Source: an uncultured Spartobacteria bacterium (GTDB taxonomy: Bacteria > Verrucomicrobiota > Verrucomicrobiia > Chthoniobacterales > UBA6821). From it: a stretch of DNA of 41,723 nucleotides. The notes under the pieces are model-generated. The model ran no database searches. It was not told where the DNA came from and saw only the letters and a list, made by a program, of their open reading frames with translations. Shown here in pieces: positions 8,092 to 17,501 of this stretch. Both the position numbers and the translations under genes were made by a program. Numbering within the stretch: the stretch's first letter is position 1; each line of letters opens with the position of its first letter. The stretch lies in assembly GCA_903858595.1 (NCBI GenBank), contig CAIOJL010000030.1, positions 1 to 41,723 of the forward strand, in the 5' to 3' direction.

Positions 8092-10662
8092 CTACTTTGT
8101 CTTAAAGACGAGTTCCCCACCGGCAACATCCGCCTTGATGATCTGACCCTCGTGGATTTTCCCATCCAGGATCTCCATGCTGAGGGGATCGAGAATCTTC
8201 TGCTGGATGACGCGCTTGAGCGGACGGGCGCCGTAGGCGGGATCGTAGCCCTCCTTGGACAGATAAGCGCGGGCCTTGTCGCTAAGCTCAAGTTGGATCT
8301 TCTGCTTGCCGAGGCGCGCGGAGAGACGGACGAGCTGGATATCGACAATCTTGCCGATCTCCTTGTCGGTAAGTCGGTCGAAGATAACGATCTCATCGAC
8401 GCGGTTCAGAAACTCGGGGCGGAAGTGACCTCGAAGCGCCTCCATGACGCGCTTGTTCCGTTCCTCGACAGCCAGATCCTCCATGATGTATTGGCTGCCG
8501 ATGTTGCTAGTCATGATGATAACGGTGTTCTTGAAGTCCACAGTGCGACCCTGACCATCGGTAATCCGTCCGTCATCGAGGACCTGAAGGAGGACATTGA
8601 AGACATCGCCGTGGGCCTTCTCCACCTCATCGAAGAGGATCACGGAGTATGGCTTCCGGCGGACCGCCTCGCTGAGCTGGCCACCCTCCTCGTAACCCAC
8701 GTATCCGGGGGGAGCTCCGATGAGACGTGCCACGGTGTGCTTCTCCATGTACTCGGACATGTCGAGCCGGACGATGGCGTTCTCGTTGTCAAAAAGGAAC
8801 TCGGCTAGGGCCTTGGAAAGCTCGGTCTTACCGACACCCGTGGGGCCAAGGAACATGAAGGAACCTATGGGGCGGTTCTCTTCCTGGAGGCCGGCGCGGG
8901 CACGGCGGACGGCGTTGGAAACGGCCTTGATGGCCTGAGCCTGTCCCACCACACGTTCGATGAGGCGCTCCTCCATCTTGACGAGTTTTTGCCTCTCTCC
9001 CTCCTGGAGGTTGGAGACGGGGATACCGGTCCAGACGGAGACCACCTTGGCGATATCCTCTTCGGTAACCTCTTCCTGGAGTAGTGCGGATTGGCCGCTC
9101 TTGGCGAGCTTGGCATTGTGCTCTTCGAGCTTGGTTTGCAATTCCGGAATGCGCCCGTACTGGATCTCGCTCGCCTTGGCGAAATCACCCTGACGTTGGG
9201 CGATCACAAGCTCGTTCTTCATCGCTTCGATCTGCTCGTTGATCTTCTGCGACTTGCCGATCTCTTCCTTCTCCTTCTGCCAGCGGGCCTTCAGTCCCGA
9301 TCCGGTTTCCTTAGTCTCGGCGAGTTCCTTCTCGAGCTTCTCCAGGCGCTCTTTACTGGCGTCATCCTTCTCCTTACGAAGAGCCTGGCGCTCCATCTCG
9401 AGCATCATGATTTGACGCTCCATCTGGTCGATCTCGGTCGGCATCGACTCGATCTCGATCTTCAGACGGGAAGCGGCCTCGTCGATCAGATCGACAGCCT
9501 TGTCGGGAAGGAAGCGGTCGGAGATGTAGCGGTGGGAAAGGACTGCGGCTGCGACCAGAGCGGCATCCTGGATACGGACGCCGTGGTGGACCTCGTAGCG
9601 CTCCTTGAGGCCGCGCAGGATGGCAATCGTGTCCTCGACACTCGGTTCGTCGACCTTTACGGGCTGGAAGCGGCGCTCCAAAGCGGCATCCTTCTCGATG
9701 TACTTGCGGTACTCGTCGAGGGTGGTGGCACCGATCGTGCGGAGTTCTCCGCGGGCAAGCTGGGGTTTGAGGAGATTGGAAGCATCCATCGATCCCTCGG
9801 CGGCACCCGCGCCGACGATGGTGTGAAGCTCGTCGATGAAGAGGATGATCTCTCCCTCCGAAGCCGTGACTTCCTTGAGGAAAGCCTTCAGACGGTCCTC
9901 GAACTCACCTCGGAACTTGGCTCCAGCCACCATCGCACCGATATCCATGGCGACCAGGCGCTTGTTCTTGAGCGAATCGGGAACATCCCCGCTGACGATG
10001 CGGCGAGCCAGTCCCTCGACGATGGCCGTCTTGCCGACGCCGGGTTCGCCGATAAGCACGGGGTTGTTCTTGGTGCGCCTCGAGAGGACCTGCATGGTGC
10101 GGCGGATCTCCTCGTCGCGTCCGATGACGGGATCGATTTTCCCCTTGCGGGCAAGCTCGGTGATGTCGCGGCCGTATTTCTCCAGTGTCTGGTATTTTCC
10201 TTCGGGGTTCTGGTCGGTGACACGCTGACTGCCGCGGATCTCGACCAAGGCCTTCATCAGCGCCTGATGAGTGATGCCGATTTCTTGGAGCAACTTGGCG
10301 ACGGCGTTTTTCTCCTGGCTCAGGGCCAGAAGGTAGTGCTCCGCGGAAAGAAACTCATCCTTGAGCTTCGCCATCTCCCCCTCGGCGGAGTCGATGGACT
10401 TGCGGAGTTCCTTGCCGACAAAGGGCTGGGCACCTCCATGCACCTTGGGCAGAGCTGCGGAGGCCGACTCGAGCTTGGCAATGAAAGGCTGAACAACCAC
10501 TCCCATCTTCTCCAGAACGGGACGGGTGAGGCCTTCGCTCTGGGCGAGTAGCGAGAGCAGGAAATGTTCGTTCCCGATCTCTTGCTGGCCAAGACCGGAG
10601 GCGATGTCGATCGCACCGTTGAAGGCCTCCTGCATCTTGGCTGTAAATTTATCGGGTTTCAT
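8092..10662 (-). CDS. clpB: ATP-dependent disaggregase ClpB
   Basis: The 856-residue Hsp100 protein has the Clp N-domain ([14 protein letters not shown] onwards), a first AAA+ module with Walker A GEPGVGKT, a long coiled-coil M domain (about 400-530, rich in Glu/Lys/Leu) and a second AAA+ module with GPTGVGKT followed by the [21 protein letters not shown] pore-loop region in the usual order. It lacks a ClpP-binding loop, as expected for ClpB, and works with DnaK to dissolve aggregates. The gene begins 18 bases after ftsZ with no visible heat-shock operator (no CIRCE-like repeat). Its placement at the end of the dcw cluster is unusual. Confidence 0.96.
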   Translation of the reverse strand: MKPDKFTAKMQEAFNGAIDIASGLGQQEIGNEHFLLSLLAQSEGLTRPVLEKMGVVVQPFIAKLESASAALPKVHGGAQPFVGKELRKSIDSAEGEMAKLKDEFLSAEHYLLALSQEKNAVAKLLQEIGITHQALMKALVEIRGSQRVTDQNPEGKYQTLEKYGRDITELARKGKIDPVIGRDEEIRRTMQVLSRRTKNNPVLIGEPGVGKTAIVEGLARRIVSGDVPDSLKNKRLVAMDIGAMVAGAKFRGEFEDRLKAFLKEVTASEGEIILFIDELHTIVGAGAAEGSMDASNLLKPQLARGELRTIGATTLDEYRKYIEKDAALERRFQPVKVDEPSVEDTIAILRGLKERYEVHHGVRIQDAALVAAAVLSHRYISDRFLPDKAVDLIDEAASRLKIEIESMPTEIDQMERQIMMLEMERQALRKEKDDASKERLEKLEKELAETKETGSGLKARWQKEKEEIGKSQKINEQIEAMKNELVIAQRQGDFAKASEIQYGRIPELQTKLEEHNAKLAKSGQSALLQEEVTEEDIAKVVSVWTGIPVSNLQEGERQKLVKMEERLIERVVGQAQAIKAVSNAVRRARAGLQEENRPIGSFMFLGPTGVGKTELSKALAEFLFDNENAIVRLDMSEYMEKHTVARLIGAPPGYVGYEEGGQLSEAVRRKPYSVILFDEVEKAHGDVFNVLLQVLDDGRITDGQGRTVDFKNTVIIMTSNIGSQYIMEDLAVEERNKRVMEALRGHFRPEFLNRVDEIVIFDRLTDKEIGKIVDIQLVRLSARLGKQKIQLELSDKARAYLSKEGYDPAYGARPLKRVIQQKILDPLSMEILDGKIHEGQIIKADVAGGELVFKTK

Positions 10663-10680
10663 TGGGGGAGTGCTTATCCG

Positions 10681-11985
10681 CTATTTCCTGATGGGTGGGT
10701 TGAGCTTGATCCCCTTGCGAAGAAAGGTGGGAACGTCGAGATCTTCACCCTCCACGATGGTCGGCTCGCTCTTGTCAAAGCGGCCCCGCTGGTAGGTGTC
10801 CAGGGCAAGCGTTCCCTGCATCTGCTTGGAAGTGGCAGCGACCTTCTTTCCTGACTTGGAAGCAGGCTTTGTCTGAACCGGGAAGAGCTCGTCAGCGCCC
10901 TTTCCCCCTTCGCTGTGTCCTGAGGGCATCTCCTCCTCACCAGTTGGTTGGGGCAATTTTGTCCCAATTGTCGCCATAGTCCCAATCCGACTGATTGGAT
11001 TATTCGCACTATCCGCACCACTTGGTTCGCCGGTTTGGTTGCTTTCACTGTTTTTGAGAGGCTTCTTGATGGTCCCTCCGGAAGAGGCCAGGAGGTAGAG
11101 CTCCAAGGCCGATCCTATGGGCCCATCCGCGCGGACTCCTACTTTTATTTGACAGCTATCACTGGCAATTTGTTCAATTTTACCGACAACAGCCTGAACC
11201 TCCGCAAAGGAAATATCCTTAGCCCCGCGGAGCAGGAGAAGAATCATCGACGACTCCTTGAGGGCCGATCCCTTGCCGGGCAGGGTCAGGAGAGGGCTCT
11301 TCAGGGCTCTTTCCAGCGACTCGTGGAGACGGTTGGATCCCTCGGCCTTCCCGAATCCGAAATGGGTGAGTGTCCCCGGTTTTCCCAGCACATTGTGAAT
11401 GTCAGCACGGGTGATCTTCACGGGTCCCGAAGTGGAGAGCATTCCGGTGAGCGCCAGAAGGGCGGCTAAAAGGGTCCGATCGGAAAGAGCGAAGGCCTCA
11501 CCCACTGCGGCTATCGATGGAGATCCGCTGGAGAGTTGATCATTTCCAATCACGACAACGGCATCACAGATCTCTTCCAGTTTCTCCAAGGCCCGCACGG
11601 CAAGGTCCTTCTTGTGCTTTCCCTCGAAGGAGAAGGGCATGCCGACACAGGCCATCGTGGTCAATCCAGCCGACTTGGCACGAATGGCCAAGGCCGAAAG
11701 AAGGAATGAACCTGTCTCCCCCCCGAGACCACCGCAAAGAATGACAACGGAAGCCCCCTCAACGATTCGGCCGAACTCCTCGTCAATCATGCGGAAACCC
11801 TCCCCCGGATCTCCCTCGGGCACCTCGATTTTGTCACGGACAATGGAGGCGTTAAGCGAATCGGGATCATTGTTGACGGCCAGAAGTCCGGTCATGCCCG
11901 GATACTCGACGGAAAGCAGGTCGAGCACGGTGACTCCGGCATTGCCAACACCGACCAGGATGCGACGGGATGGTGAGATGCTCAT
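10681..11985 (-). CDS. ftsZ: Divergent cell-division protein FtsZ
   Basis: The 434-residue protein sits directly after ftsA (ATGA overlap), the standard place of ftsZ. The FtsZ framework is recognisable: a Rossmann start RILVGVGNAG, the T5-region PFSFEGKHKKDLA (117-129), DAVVVIGNDQL (141-151) and a C-terminal conserved peptide DLDVPTFLRKG that should bind FtsA. The tubulin signature GGGTGTG is instead GGLGGETGS (85-93), the T3 loop is not recognisable, and the T7 NxDxxD is K190-x-T192-x-x-D195, losing two of three catalytic positions. A linker of about 110 residues precedes the tail. Gene order and tail argue for a working divisome role. GTP hydrolysis and polymerisation may differ from canonical FtsZ. 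Confidence 0.88.
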   Translation of the reverse strand: MSISPSRRILVGVGNAGVTVLDLLSVEYPGMTGLLAVNNDPDSLNASIVRDKIEVPEGDPGEGFRMIDEEFGRIVEGASVVILCGGLGGETGSFLLSALAIRAKSAGLTTMACVGMPFSFEGKHKKDLAVRALEKLEEICDAVVVIGNDQLSSGSPSIAAVGEAFALSDRTLLAALLALTGMLSTSGPVKITRADIHNVLGKPGTLTHFGFGKAEGSNRLHESLERALKSPLLTLPGKGSALKESSMILLLLRGAKDISFAEVQAVVGKIEQIASDSCQIKVGVRADGPIGSALELYLLASSGGTIKKPLKNSESNQTGEPSGADSANNPISRIGTMATIGTKLPQPTGEEEMPSGHSEGGKGADELFPVQTKPASKSGKKVAATSKQMQGTLALDTYQRGRFDKSEPTIVEGEDLDVPTFLRKGIKLNPPIRK

Positions 11986-13205
11986 GGGGAACGTTTCTTG
12001 AAGAGGTTGCCAAGTCCTTGAGTGAGCCGATCGATCATGCTCTCAGGCGCGATGTTCTTGGTCACGAGCCTCGCGTATTTGGTCAGTCCGATTGCGGTAG
12101 AGTATTGCGGGTCCTCGAAGATCTGGGTGGCTCCACTGACATTACGGGCGCGTGTGAGCTCCACCGGAATGTCAAAGATCTCCTCGGCGACCTGGGCAAT
12201 TCCCTTCAGCTTGGAACAGCCCCCGGTGATCATGACTCCCCGGATAAGATCCAACATTCCCTCGCCGGAAGACTCGATGTCGCGACGGATCAGTTCGAAG
12301 ATTTCCTTCACACGGAGGTGAATGATCGTTTCGAGAGAAGTGCGGTCGACATCGCAACCGAGGAATCTGGGGTCGTTCTTCAGCGAGATAATCCCACCCT
12401 GGGAACCTGCCGCATCGGCTGCTGAACCTTCCTCGATCTTGAGAAGTTCAGCCCTAGCAATCGGAAGCCTCAGTCCCACGGAAATATCATTGGTGATGTG
12501 GTCACCTCCCAAGGCCAGCACGCCGCTATGGCGGATGGCGCCGTCGATATAGACCAGGTAATCGGTCGTTCCACCCCCGATATCGATCATAAGGGCCCCG
12601 TAGTTCTTCTGATCCTGGGAAAGAACAACTTGGGCGCTGGCAAGCGAACTGAGCACGACATCCTCGATGCCGATCTTCAGCGACTCGATACAGCGGAGCG
12701 TGTTGTGGATGCGCGTCTTGATTCCGTGAACAATGTGAAAATCTGCCTCCAGCAGCGCTCCTTCCGACTTGAGGGGATCGATGACGTTCTGATTCCCATC
12801 GACGTGATAGGCCTGAAGAATGGTGTGGAGAAAGGTATTCGGTGTGGGAATGGCAACCTCCTTCGCGTTCACCTCCACGGCCTCCAGATCCTCGGGTTCG
12901 ATCTGCCTCTCGCCGGGAAGGGCCAGAGAGCCGCGGTTATTGAAGCTCGCCAGATGAGATCCCGTGATCGCGACCCAGACGTTGCCGATTTCAACATTCG
13001 TCTTGTCTTCGGCATCGAGGATCGCCTCGCGGACGCACTCGGTGACGGTCTCCATATCGACGATCTCCCCCTTGCGCACGCCTCGTGACGGGGTCTCCCC
13101 CACCCCGAGAATGCTGATTTGATCATCGGCCCTGGCTTCAGCGACGATGACGCTGATCTTCGTCGTTCCGATCTCTAGTCCCACAAAGATTTGCTCGTTG
13201 GCCAT
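11982..13205 (-). CDS. ftsA: Cell-division protein FtsA
   Basis: The 407-residue actin-family ATPase links FtsZ to the membrane. It has the phosphate-1 loop GLEIGTTKISVIVAE near the N-terminus, the SHDS-type 1C subdomain (about 80-160), the phosphate-2 motif DIGGGTTDYLVY and the adenosine motif MITGGCSKLKG. The C-terminal LTQGLGNLFKKR is an amphipathic membrane-targeting helix. Length is near that of E. coli FtsA (420). It overlaps ftsZ by 4 bases and follows ftsQ by 24 bases. Because the partner FtsZ is divergent in its GTPase core but retains the FtsA-binding tail, this interface appears conserved. Confidence 0.96.
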   Translation of the reverse strand: MANEQIFVGLEIGTTKISVIVAEARADDQISILGVGETPSRGVRKGEIVDMETVTECVREAILDAEDKTNVEIGNVWVAITGSHLASFNNRGSLALPGERQIEPEDLEAVEVNAKEVAIPTPNTFLHTILQAYHVDGNQNVIDPLKSEGALLEADFHIVHGIKTRIHNTLRCIESLKIGIEDVVLSSLASAQVVLSQDQKNYGALMIDIGGGTTDYLVYIDGAIRHSGVLALGGDHITNDISVGLRLPIARAELLKIEEGSAADAAGSQGGIISLKNDPRFLGCDVDRTSLETIIHLRVKEIFELIRRDIESSGEGMLDLIRGVMITGGCSKLKGIAQVAEEIFDIPVELTRARNVSGATQIFEDPQYSTAIGLTKYARLVTKNIAPESMIDRLTQGLGNLFKKRSP

Positions 13206-13229
13206 GGCGAAAAAATGGGTTGCCGGGGG

Positions 13230-14204
13230 CTAGTTGTGCTTCGGAGCTTTTTTAGAGGAGGCGACGGGTGCTATTTTGTCAGACACCTGCTCGGGCGTAA
13301 GCACAAAAGTCACGGGCGTATTGCGGCTAACCATGAGATTTGCGGTCTGGATTCTGCGGCCTGTTTCCTGGCAATGGTCGAGCAACTTGCGAAGCCGCTC
13401 GAGTTGCGACGGTAGATCGGCCTCTCCAAGGGTCCCGAACGTGAATTTAGCATTCGAGGCATCGGTCACGATGGCGGCATAGGGCTTGGAAACATCGATC
13501 GATCTGATCTTGAAAGTCTCTTCGGGAAGTTCGGAAAGCGCCTGCCTCAGCAGCAGGGCCGTAGAGATTGACGGATTCTCTAGTTTCTTACCTGGGACCG
13601 CGTTGCCCAGAGAAACGCCTCGAACTAAGGGAAGACCCAGAAATTTGTCATCGAGTCTGGCGGGACGCATCATCACGCCCTCCTTGTCGCAGAAGAAACT
13701 CTTACCGGGGCTGAACGATTCACCGGCGGATGCTTCAGTCTCTCCCGGTGCCACAAACAGAAAAACGGGCGCCCGCGGCTCCAGCCCCACCTCGATAGTG
13801 TCGGGCAATGTCTTTTCGATACTCACGGAGCGGACCTCGGGAAGGGCGGCCAGTTTCTGGTTCGCCTGCTCAAGGTCGAGGCCGAAGATATTCTTTCCCT
13901 CGGTGAAGCCCGTCAGGTTCACCAACTCCTCCTGGGTCAGAACCCCGTTGAGGTGGGTGACGAGGTGCTTAAGATTATACTCGGGGTTCTTGAAAAAGAA
14001 TTTCCCGCAAGCGATCCGCGCTCCGGCGGCCAGCAAGCCGACCACGACAACGATGGAGAATGCTTTCCAAAGGAAACCGCTCGCCTTGCCGCGATGCTGA
14101 CGTTTCATGCTAGCCGTTCGCACATTCACCTCGAGGAGGTGCTGACGGCGTGCGGGGCCGACTCCTTTACGTCTATTTCCTCCGGTATTGCGTCGTGTGT
14201 TCAT
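13230..14204 (-). CDS. ftsQ: Cell-division protein FtsQ
   Basis: The 324-residue bitopic protein has a strongly basic cytoplasmic N-terminus, one membrane helix (about 43-64, AFSIVVVVGLLAAGARIA), a POTRA domain (NLKHLVTHLNG to PDTIEVGLEPRAPV) and a beta domain. FtsQ scaffolds the divisome by binding FtsB/FtsL. The start at 14204 was chosen because its ATG overlaps the ddl TGA (ATGA), as at many junctions here; an upstream in-frame start would intrude into ddl. The C-terminal tail is polar and ends SKKAPKHN. No ftsB gene is visible in the cluster. Confidence 0.88.
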   Translation of the reverse strand: MNTRRNTGGNRRKGVGPARRQHLLEVNVRTASMKRQHRGKASGFLWKAFSIVVVVGLLAAGARIACGKFFFKNPEYNLKHLVTHLNGVLTQEELVNLTGFTEGKNIFGLDLEQANQKLAALPEVRSVSIEKTLPDTIEVGLEPRAPVFLFVAPGETEASAGESFSPGKSFFCDKEGVMMRPARLDDKFLGLPLVRGVSLGNAVPGKKLENPSISTALLLRQALSELPEETFKIRSIDVSKPYAAIVTDASNAKFTFGTLGEADLPSQLERLRKLLDHCQETGRRIQTANLMVSRNTPVTFVLTPEQVSDKIAPVASSKKAPKHN

Positions 14205-15130
14205 GCGCTGGCGGTTCGGGCCGTGAGTGATCGTTCCGCTATTCTGCAGCAAAGGGCTGTAAAATCGAGCCCCATGGCGGCTGCTGCTTTGGGAAGCAGA
14301 CTGGTTTCCGTCATTCCGGGGATGGTGTTGATTTCTAAAACGGTGGGGCCGGCGGAGGAGAGCAGGACGTCAACCCGGCTGTAGACGCTCAGCCCTAGAG
14401 CGCGCACCGCGGCGAGCGCCACTCCCTGCACGGCTTCTGTCTCCGAGGAAGAGAGGGGTGCTGGCACTAGATACTCCGTGGCTCCCTTGGTATACTTGTT
14501 GGTGTAGTCGTAAAATCCTTCGTTCGGCTTGATCTCAACCACAGGCAGCACCTGATCTCCGATCACACCCACGGTCAGTTCCCTTCCCGACACTAACTCC
14601 TCGACAAGGATCTCCTCACCGTAAAGGCGACAGTCCGCAAGGGCCTGGTCGATTCCAGCAGGCTCATGGATGAGATGAACTCCAACACTCGATCCCTGAC
14701 GTGGAGCCTTGATGACGATAGGCAGGAGCAGCGATGGCCGGACTCCTGTCTTAGAGCTCAGGATTTCGTAACAGGGAGTCGGCACACCGGCTTTCACCAA
14801 AGCCTGCTTGGTGAGGATCTTGTCAAAGGCCACACGACTCTGCGCCCCCCCCTCACCCGTATAAGCAATGCCGCGTTCGTCGAGCACTTGCTGGAGTCCT
14901 CCATCCTCGCCAAAGGTTCCATGGATCAGGTTGAAGACAAGTTCGGTCCCTTCCGGAATAACAACCTCCGTGCCAGCAAGCTCGATCTCCTCGACATGCG
15001 CTCCGGCATTCCTGAGTGCAGCAGCAACGGAGGCTCCGGAGCGAAGAGAAACCTCACGCTCGGAACCCGGTCCTCCCTTTAGAACAACAAGAAAACGGTT
15101 ACGAGGATTGAAGGAGAGTTCAGTGGCCAT
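14201..15130 (-). CDS. ddl: D-alanine--D-alanine ligase
   Basis: The 309-residue ATP-grasp enzyme makes the D-Ala-D-Ala dipeptide for MurF. Typical segments are LKGGPGSEREVSLRSG (N-terminal substrate loop), NLIHGTFGEDGGLQQ, the ATP-grasp strand PIVIKAPRQGSSVGV, the omega-loop YTNKYTKGATEYLVPA and the metal-binding LEINTIPGMTETSL. The omega-loop Tyr-Lys pair agrees with D-Ala rather than D-Lac specificity. The start at 15130 (MATELSF) overlaps the murC/murB stop by 11 bases; an earlier in-frame start would overlap deeply and encode non-homologous residues. Chlamydia fuses Ddl to MurC. Here Ddl is separate. Confidence 0.94.
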   Translation of the reverse strand: MATELSFNPRNRFLVVLKGGPGSEREVSLRSGASVAAALRNAGAHVEEIELAGTEVVIPEGTELVFNLIHGTFGEDGGLQQVLDERGIAYTGEGGAQSRVAFDKILTKQALVKAGVPTPCYEILSSKTGVRPSLLLPIVIKAPRQGSSVGVHLIHEPAGIDQALADCRLYGEEILVEELVSGRELTVGVIGDQVLPVVEIKPNEGFYDYTNKYTKGATEYLVPAPLSSSETEAVQGVALAAVRALGLSVYSRVDVLLSSAGPTVLEINTIPGMTETSLLPKAAAAMGLDFTALCCRIAERSLTARTASA

Positions 15131-17501
15131 GGGTATTTTCGTGATTTTCCGGTTCTTCACCGATGATAGAGACCTCCGTCTCCAGCTCAATCCCACGCTC
15201 CAGACGAGCCCGATCTTGGATTCGGCTGATCAGGGCAAGGATCTCGCCAGCCGTGGCGCCGCCGTTATTGACAATGAAATTTGCATGGACTTCGGAGACG
15301 CGGGCACCACCGATAGCGCTGTTCTTGAGTCCCAGTTCGTCGATCAGTTTACCAGCGGAGATCCCACCGGGATTTTTGAAGATGCAGCCGGCACTGGCCG
15401 CCACAGGCTGGGTTTCCTTACGGTGGCGAAGCGACTCGCCGAGGAGATCGTCGATCTTTTCGGTGCCAGCCAATTCTCCGGAGAGCGTGGCCGAGAGCGC
15501 GTAATGGTCATGCAGAACCGGGACATCGCGGTAGCGCACTTCGATCTCTTCCGGGGTACGGGAAACGATATTTCCATCACGATCGGCAAACCGGATCCTG
15601 ACGACCTGGTCGAATGTCTGAACCCCCATCGCGCCGGCATTCATGCGCAAAGCCCCGCCCAGGTTTCCCGGAATGCCGTCCATCCATTCAAACCCCGTAA
15701 GGCCGGCATTGCGGGCGACGGCAGCCAGTTGCTTCAGGCGGATCCCGACCCCGGCGACAACCTCATTCCGATCCACCGAGGCCTCGGCAAAGCAACCCTT
15801 AGACAAATGGGCGACCACGCCGGGAAACCCGCCGTCCCGGACAATCAAATTGGATCCGCGACCCATGACCATAAAGGGTATTCCCTCGTCGTGGCAGAGG
15901 CGGACCAGTTCCGCAAACCCTTCCTCACTCTCGGGCTCCACCCAAAAACGCGCTGGCCCGCCGACCCTCATCGATGTGTGACGGGAAAGCGGTTCGGACA
16001 TTTTGATGACACCCGGACCCATGGCCTTGCGGAGTTTTCCACGCAGGACCAATTCCCGGGCGATCAGCAGGCCTGCCTCATGGATATTTCCCGCGCCGAG
16101 GGTGATTACCAGATCTCCTTCTTTAAGAGAGGCCGCGGCAGCCCATCCCGCCTCCAGCACAGAAGCGGCGCGCATCATTCCCTGATGCCCTTCGACACGG
16201 GCTGCCTCCACCAAGCTCCCTGCGTCAACTCCCGGTATGGGGGATTCGCCGGCGGGATAGATAGGGGCGACAAAGACAAGGTCAGCATCTCCAAAGGACC
16301 TTCCGAATTCGGCTTTGAGGGAAGCTGTGCGGGAATAACGATGTGGCTGGAAGAGAACCACGAGACGGCCCTCTCCTCTAATTTCCCCTTCTTGCCCGGG
16401 GTTACGAAGGGCAACCCTGGCCGTCGCAAGCGTTGCCGTAATTTCGGTGGGATGATGGCCATAATCGTCAAAAACTCGGAATTCATGATCCTCATACTTG
16501 AGCTCAAACCGGCGCTTAGCTCCACGGAAGGCTTCCAACGAGGAGGCGATGACGGAAAAGGAAATTCCCAAGTCGGTCGCCAGCGCAATCACCAGGAGGG
16601 CATTCTGGGCATTATGCAACCCGGGAATCCCGAGATGGACACGCCCAAGCAATTCCCCACCATGGAATACCTCAAAGCGGATTGTGAGCCCCGACTGCTC
16701 GATCTTCCCTAGGCGATAATGGCAGAGGGAACCTGTCCCCACAGGAACAGCCCCAGGGTGCGTGGAACAGATACGCGTCGCCCCGGGATCGTCGGCCCAG
16801 AAATAGACCTTGCCGGAAGTCTGGCCGAGCAGTTTGGAAAAAACCGCATCGATCGCGGCGAGATCCCGGTAATGGTCGAGATGCTCGGGTTCGATGTTGA
16901 GCACCAGCGCATGACGCGGGTGGTAATGGACCAGCGTCCCATCGCTTTCGTCCCCCTCGGCCACCAGATGAGTCCCTTCGGAGTCCCAACAGGCATTCGT
17001 GCCGAGGATGGGGATCTCGGCCCCGACATAGTGGGAAGGCTTGAGCCCGCCCGCCCGCAGGACATGGGCGGCCATGGCGGAAGTCGTGGTTTTTCCGTGC
17101 ATCCCGCAAACCACCACGCCTTGCTTGCCGGTCATCACGGCGGCCAGAACTTCGGCCCGGCGTACCATCGGCTTCTTATGAGCCAGAGCAGCGTCAAAGG
17201 CCGGATTGCCGGCATGGATAGCGGAAGAAAAAATTACCAGTTCGGCATCACCGACCATGCGGGTGCCGTGGGGAGACTCAAAATCGAGCCCCTTGCGACA
17301 CAGACGTTCCACTTCCTGGGTGTCGACCTTGTCCGAACCGCTGACACGATGACCGAGGGCCAGAAGAAGCGCCGCAATGCCACTCATCCCGGAACCGGCT
17401 ACTCCGATGAGATGGATGCGACGTGATGCGGGGCCCAGAAGGAATGAAGCCAGTTCCGCATCCTCAAGCCGGACGCCAGCGCCTCTCCTCTCTGAAATCA
17501 T
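15120..17501 (-). CDS. MurC-MurB fusion: UDP-MurNAc--Ala ligase and UDP-MurNAc dehydrogenase
   Basis: The 793-residue protein joins two enzymes. The MurC half (about 1-470) has IHLIGVAGSGMSGIA, the ATP loop GMHGKTTTSA, AEGDESDG, IEPEHLDHY and VFDDYGHHPTE; it adds L-Ala to UDP-MurNAc. The MurB half (about 475-793) starts near SEPLSRHTSMRVGGPA, with the FAD loop GRGSNLIVRDGG, GIPGNLGGALRMNAGAMG and AGCIFKNPGG; it reduces UDP-GlcNAc-enolpyruvate, the step before MurC. The proton-donor Ser of E. coli MurB is replaced by Cys in AGCIFKNP, a substitution I believe occurs in other MurBs. The start at 17501 overlaps the murG stop (ATGA). There is no stop or frameshift between the halves, so this is a true fusion. 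Confidence 0.95.
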   Translation of the reverse strand: MISERRGAGVRLEDAELASFLLGPASRRIHLIGVAGSGMSGIAALLLALGHRVSGSDKVDTQEVERLCRKGLDFESPHGTRMVGDAELVIFSSAIHAGNPAFDAALAHKKPMVRRAEVLAAVMTGKQGVVVCGMHGKTTTSAMAAHVLRAGGLKPSHYVGAEIPILGTNACWDSEGTHLVAEGDESDGTLVHYHPRHALVLNIEPEHLDHYRDLAAIDAVFSKLLGQTSGKVYFWADDPGATRICSTHPGAVPVGTGSLCHYRLGKIEQSGLTIRFEVFHGGELLGRVHLGIPGLHNAQNALLVIALATDLGISFSVIASSLEAFRGAKRRFELKYEDHEFRVFDDYGHHPTEITATLATARVALRNPGQEGEIRGEGRLVVLFQPHRYSRTASLKAEFGRSFGDADLVFVAPIYPAGESPIPGVDAGSLVEAARVEGHQGMMRAASVLEAGWAAAASLKEGDLVITLGAGNIHEAGLLIARELVLRGKLRKAMGPGVIKMSEPLSRHTSMRVGGPARFWVEPESEEGFAELVRLCHDEGIPFMVMGRGSNLIVRDGGFPGVVAHLSKGCFAEASVDRNEVVAGVGIRLKQLAAVARNAGLTGFEWMDGIPGNLGGALRMNAGAMGVQTFDQVVRIRFADRDGNIVSRTPEEIEVRYRDVPVLHDHYALSATLSGELAGTEKIDDLLGESLRHRKETQPVAASAGCIFKNPGGISAGKLIDELGLKNSAIGGARVSEVHANFIVNNGGATAGEILALISRIQDRARLERGIELETEVSIIGEEPENHENTHGH

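Noticed and set aside
9091-10551. 486-codon open frame on the plus strand opposite clpB
   Set aside because: clpB is an unambiguous full-length gene on the other strand; the product looks like a reverse-complement shadow (Leu/Asp/Val-rich, no family) caused by codon bias.
14868-16712. 614-codon open frame opposite murC/murB
   Set aside because: It lies wholly within the certain MurC-MurB fusion and ddl, and encodes no recognisable domain.
15120-17501. murC and murB as two genes split by a sequence error
   Set aside because: The frame is continuous with homologous residues right up to both sides of the junction and no stop or start context lies between.
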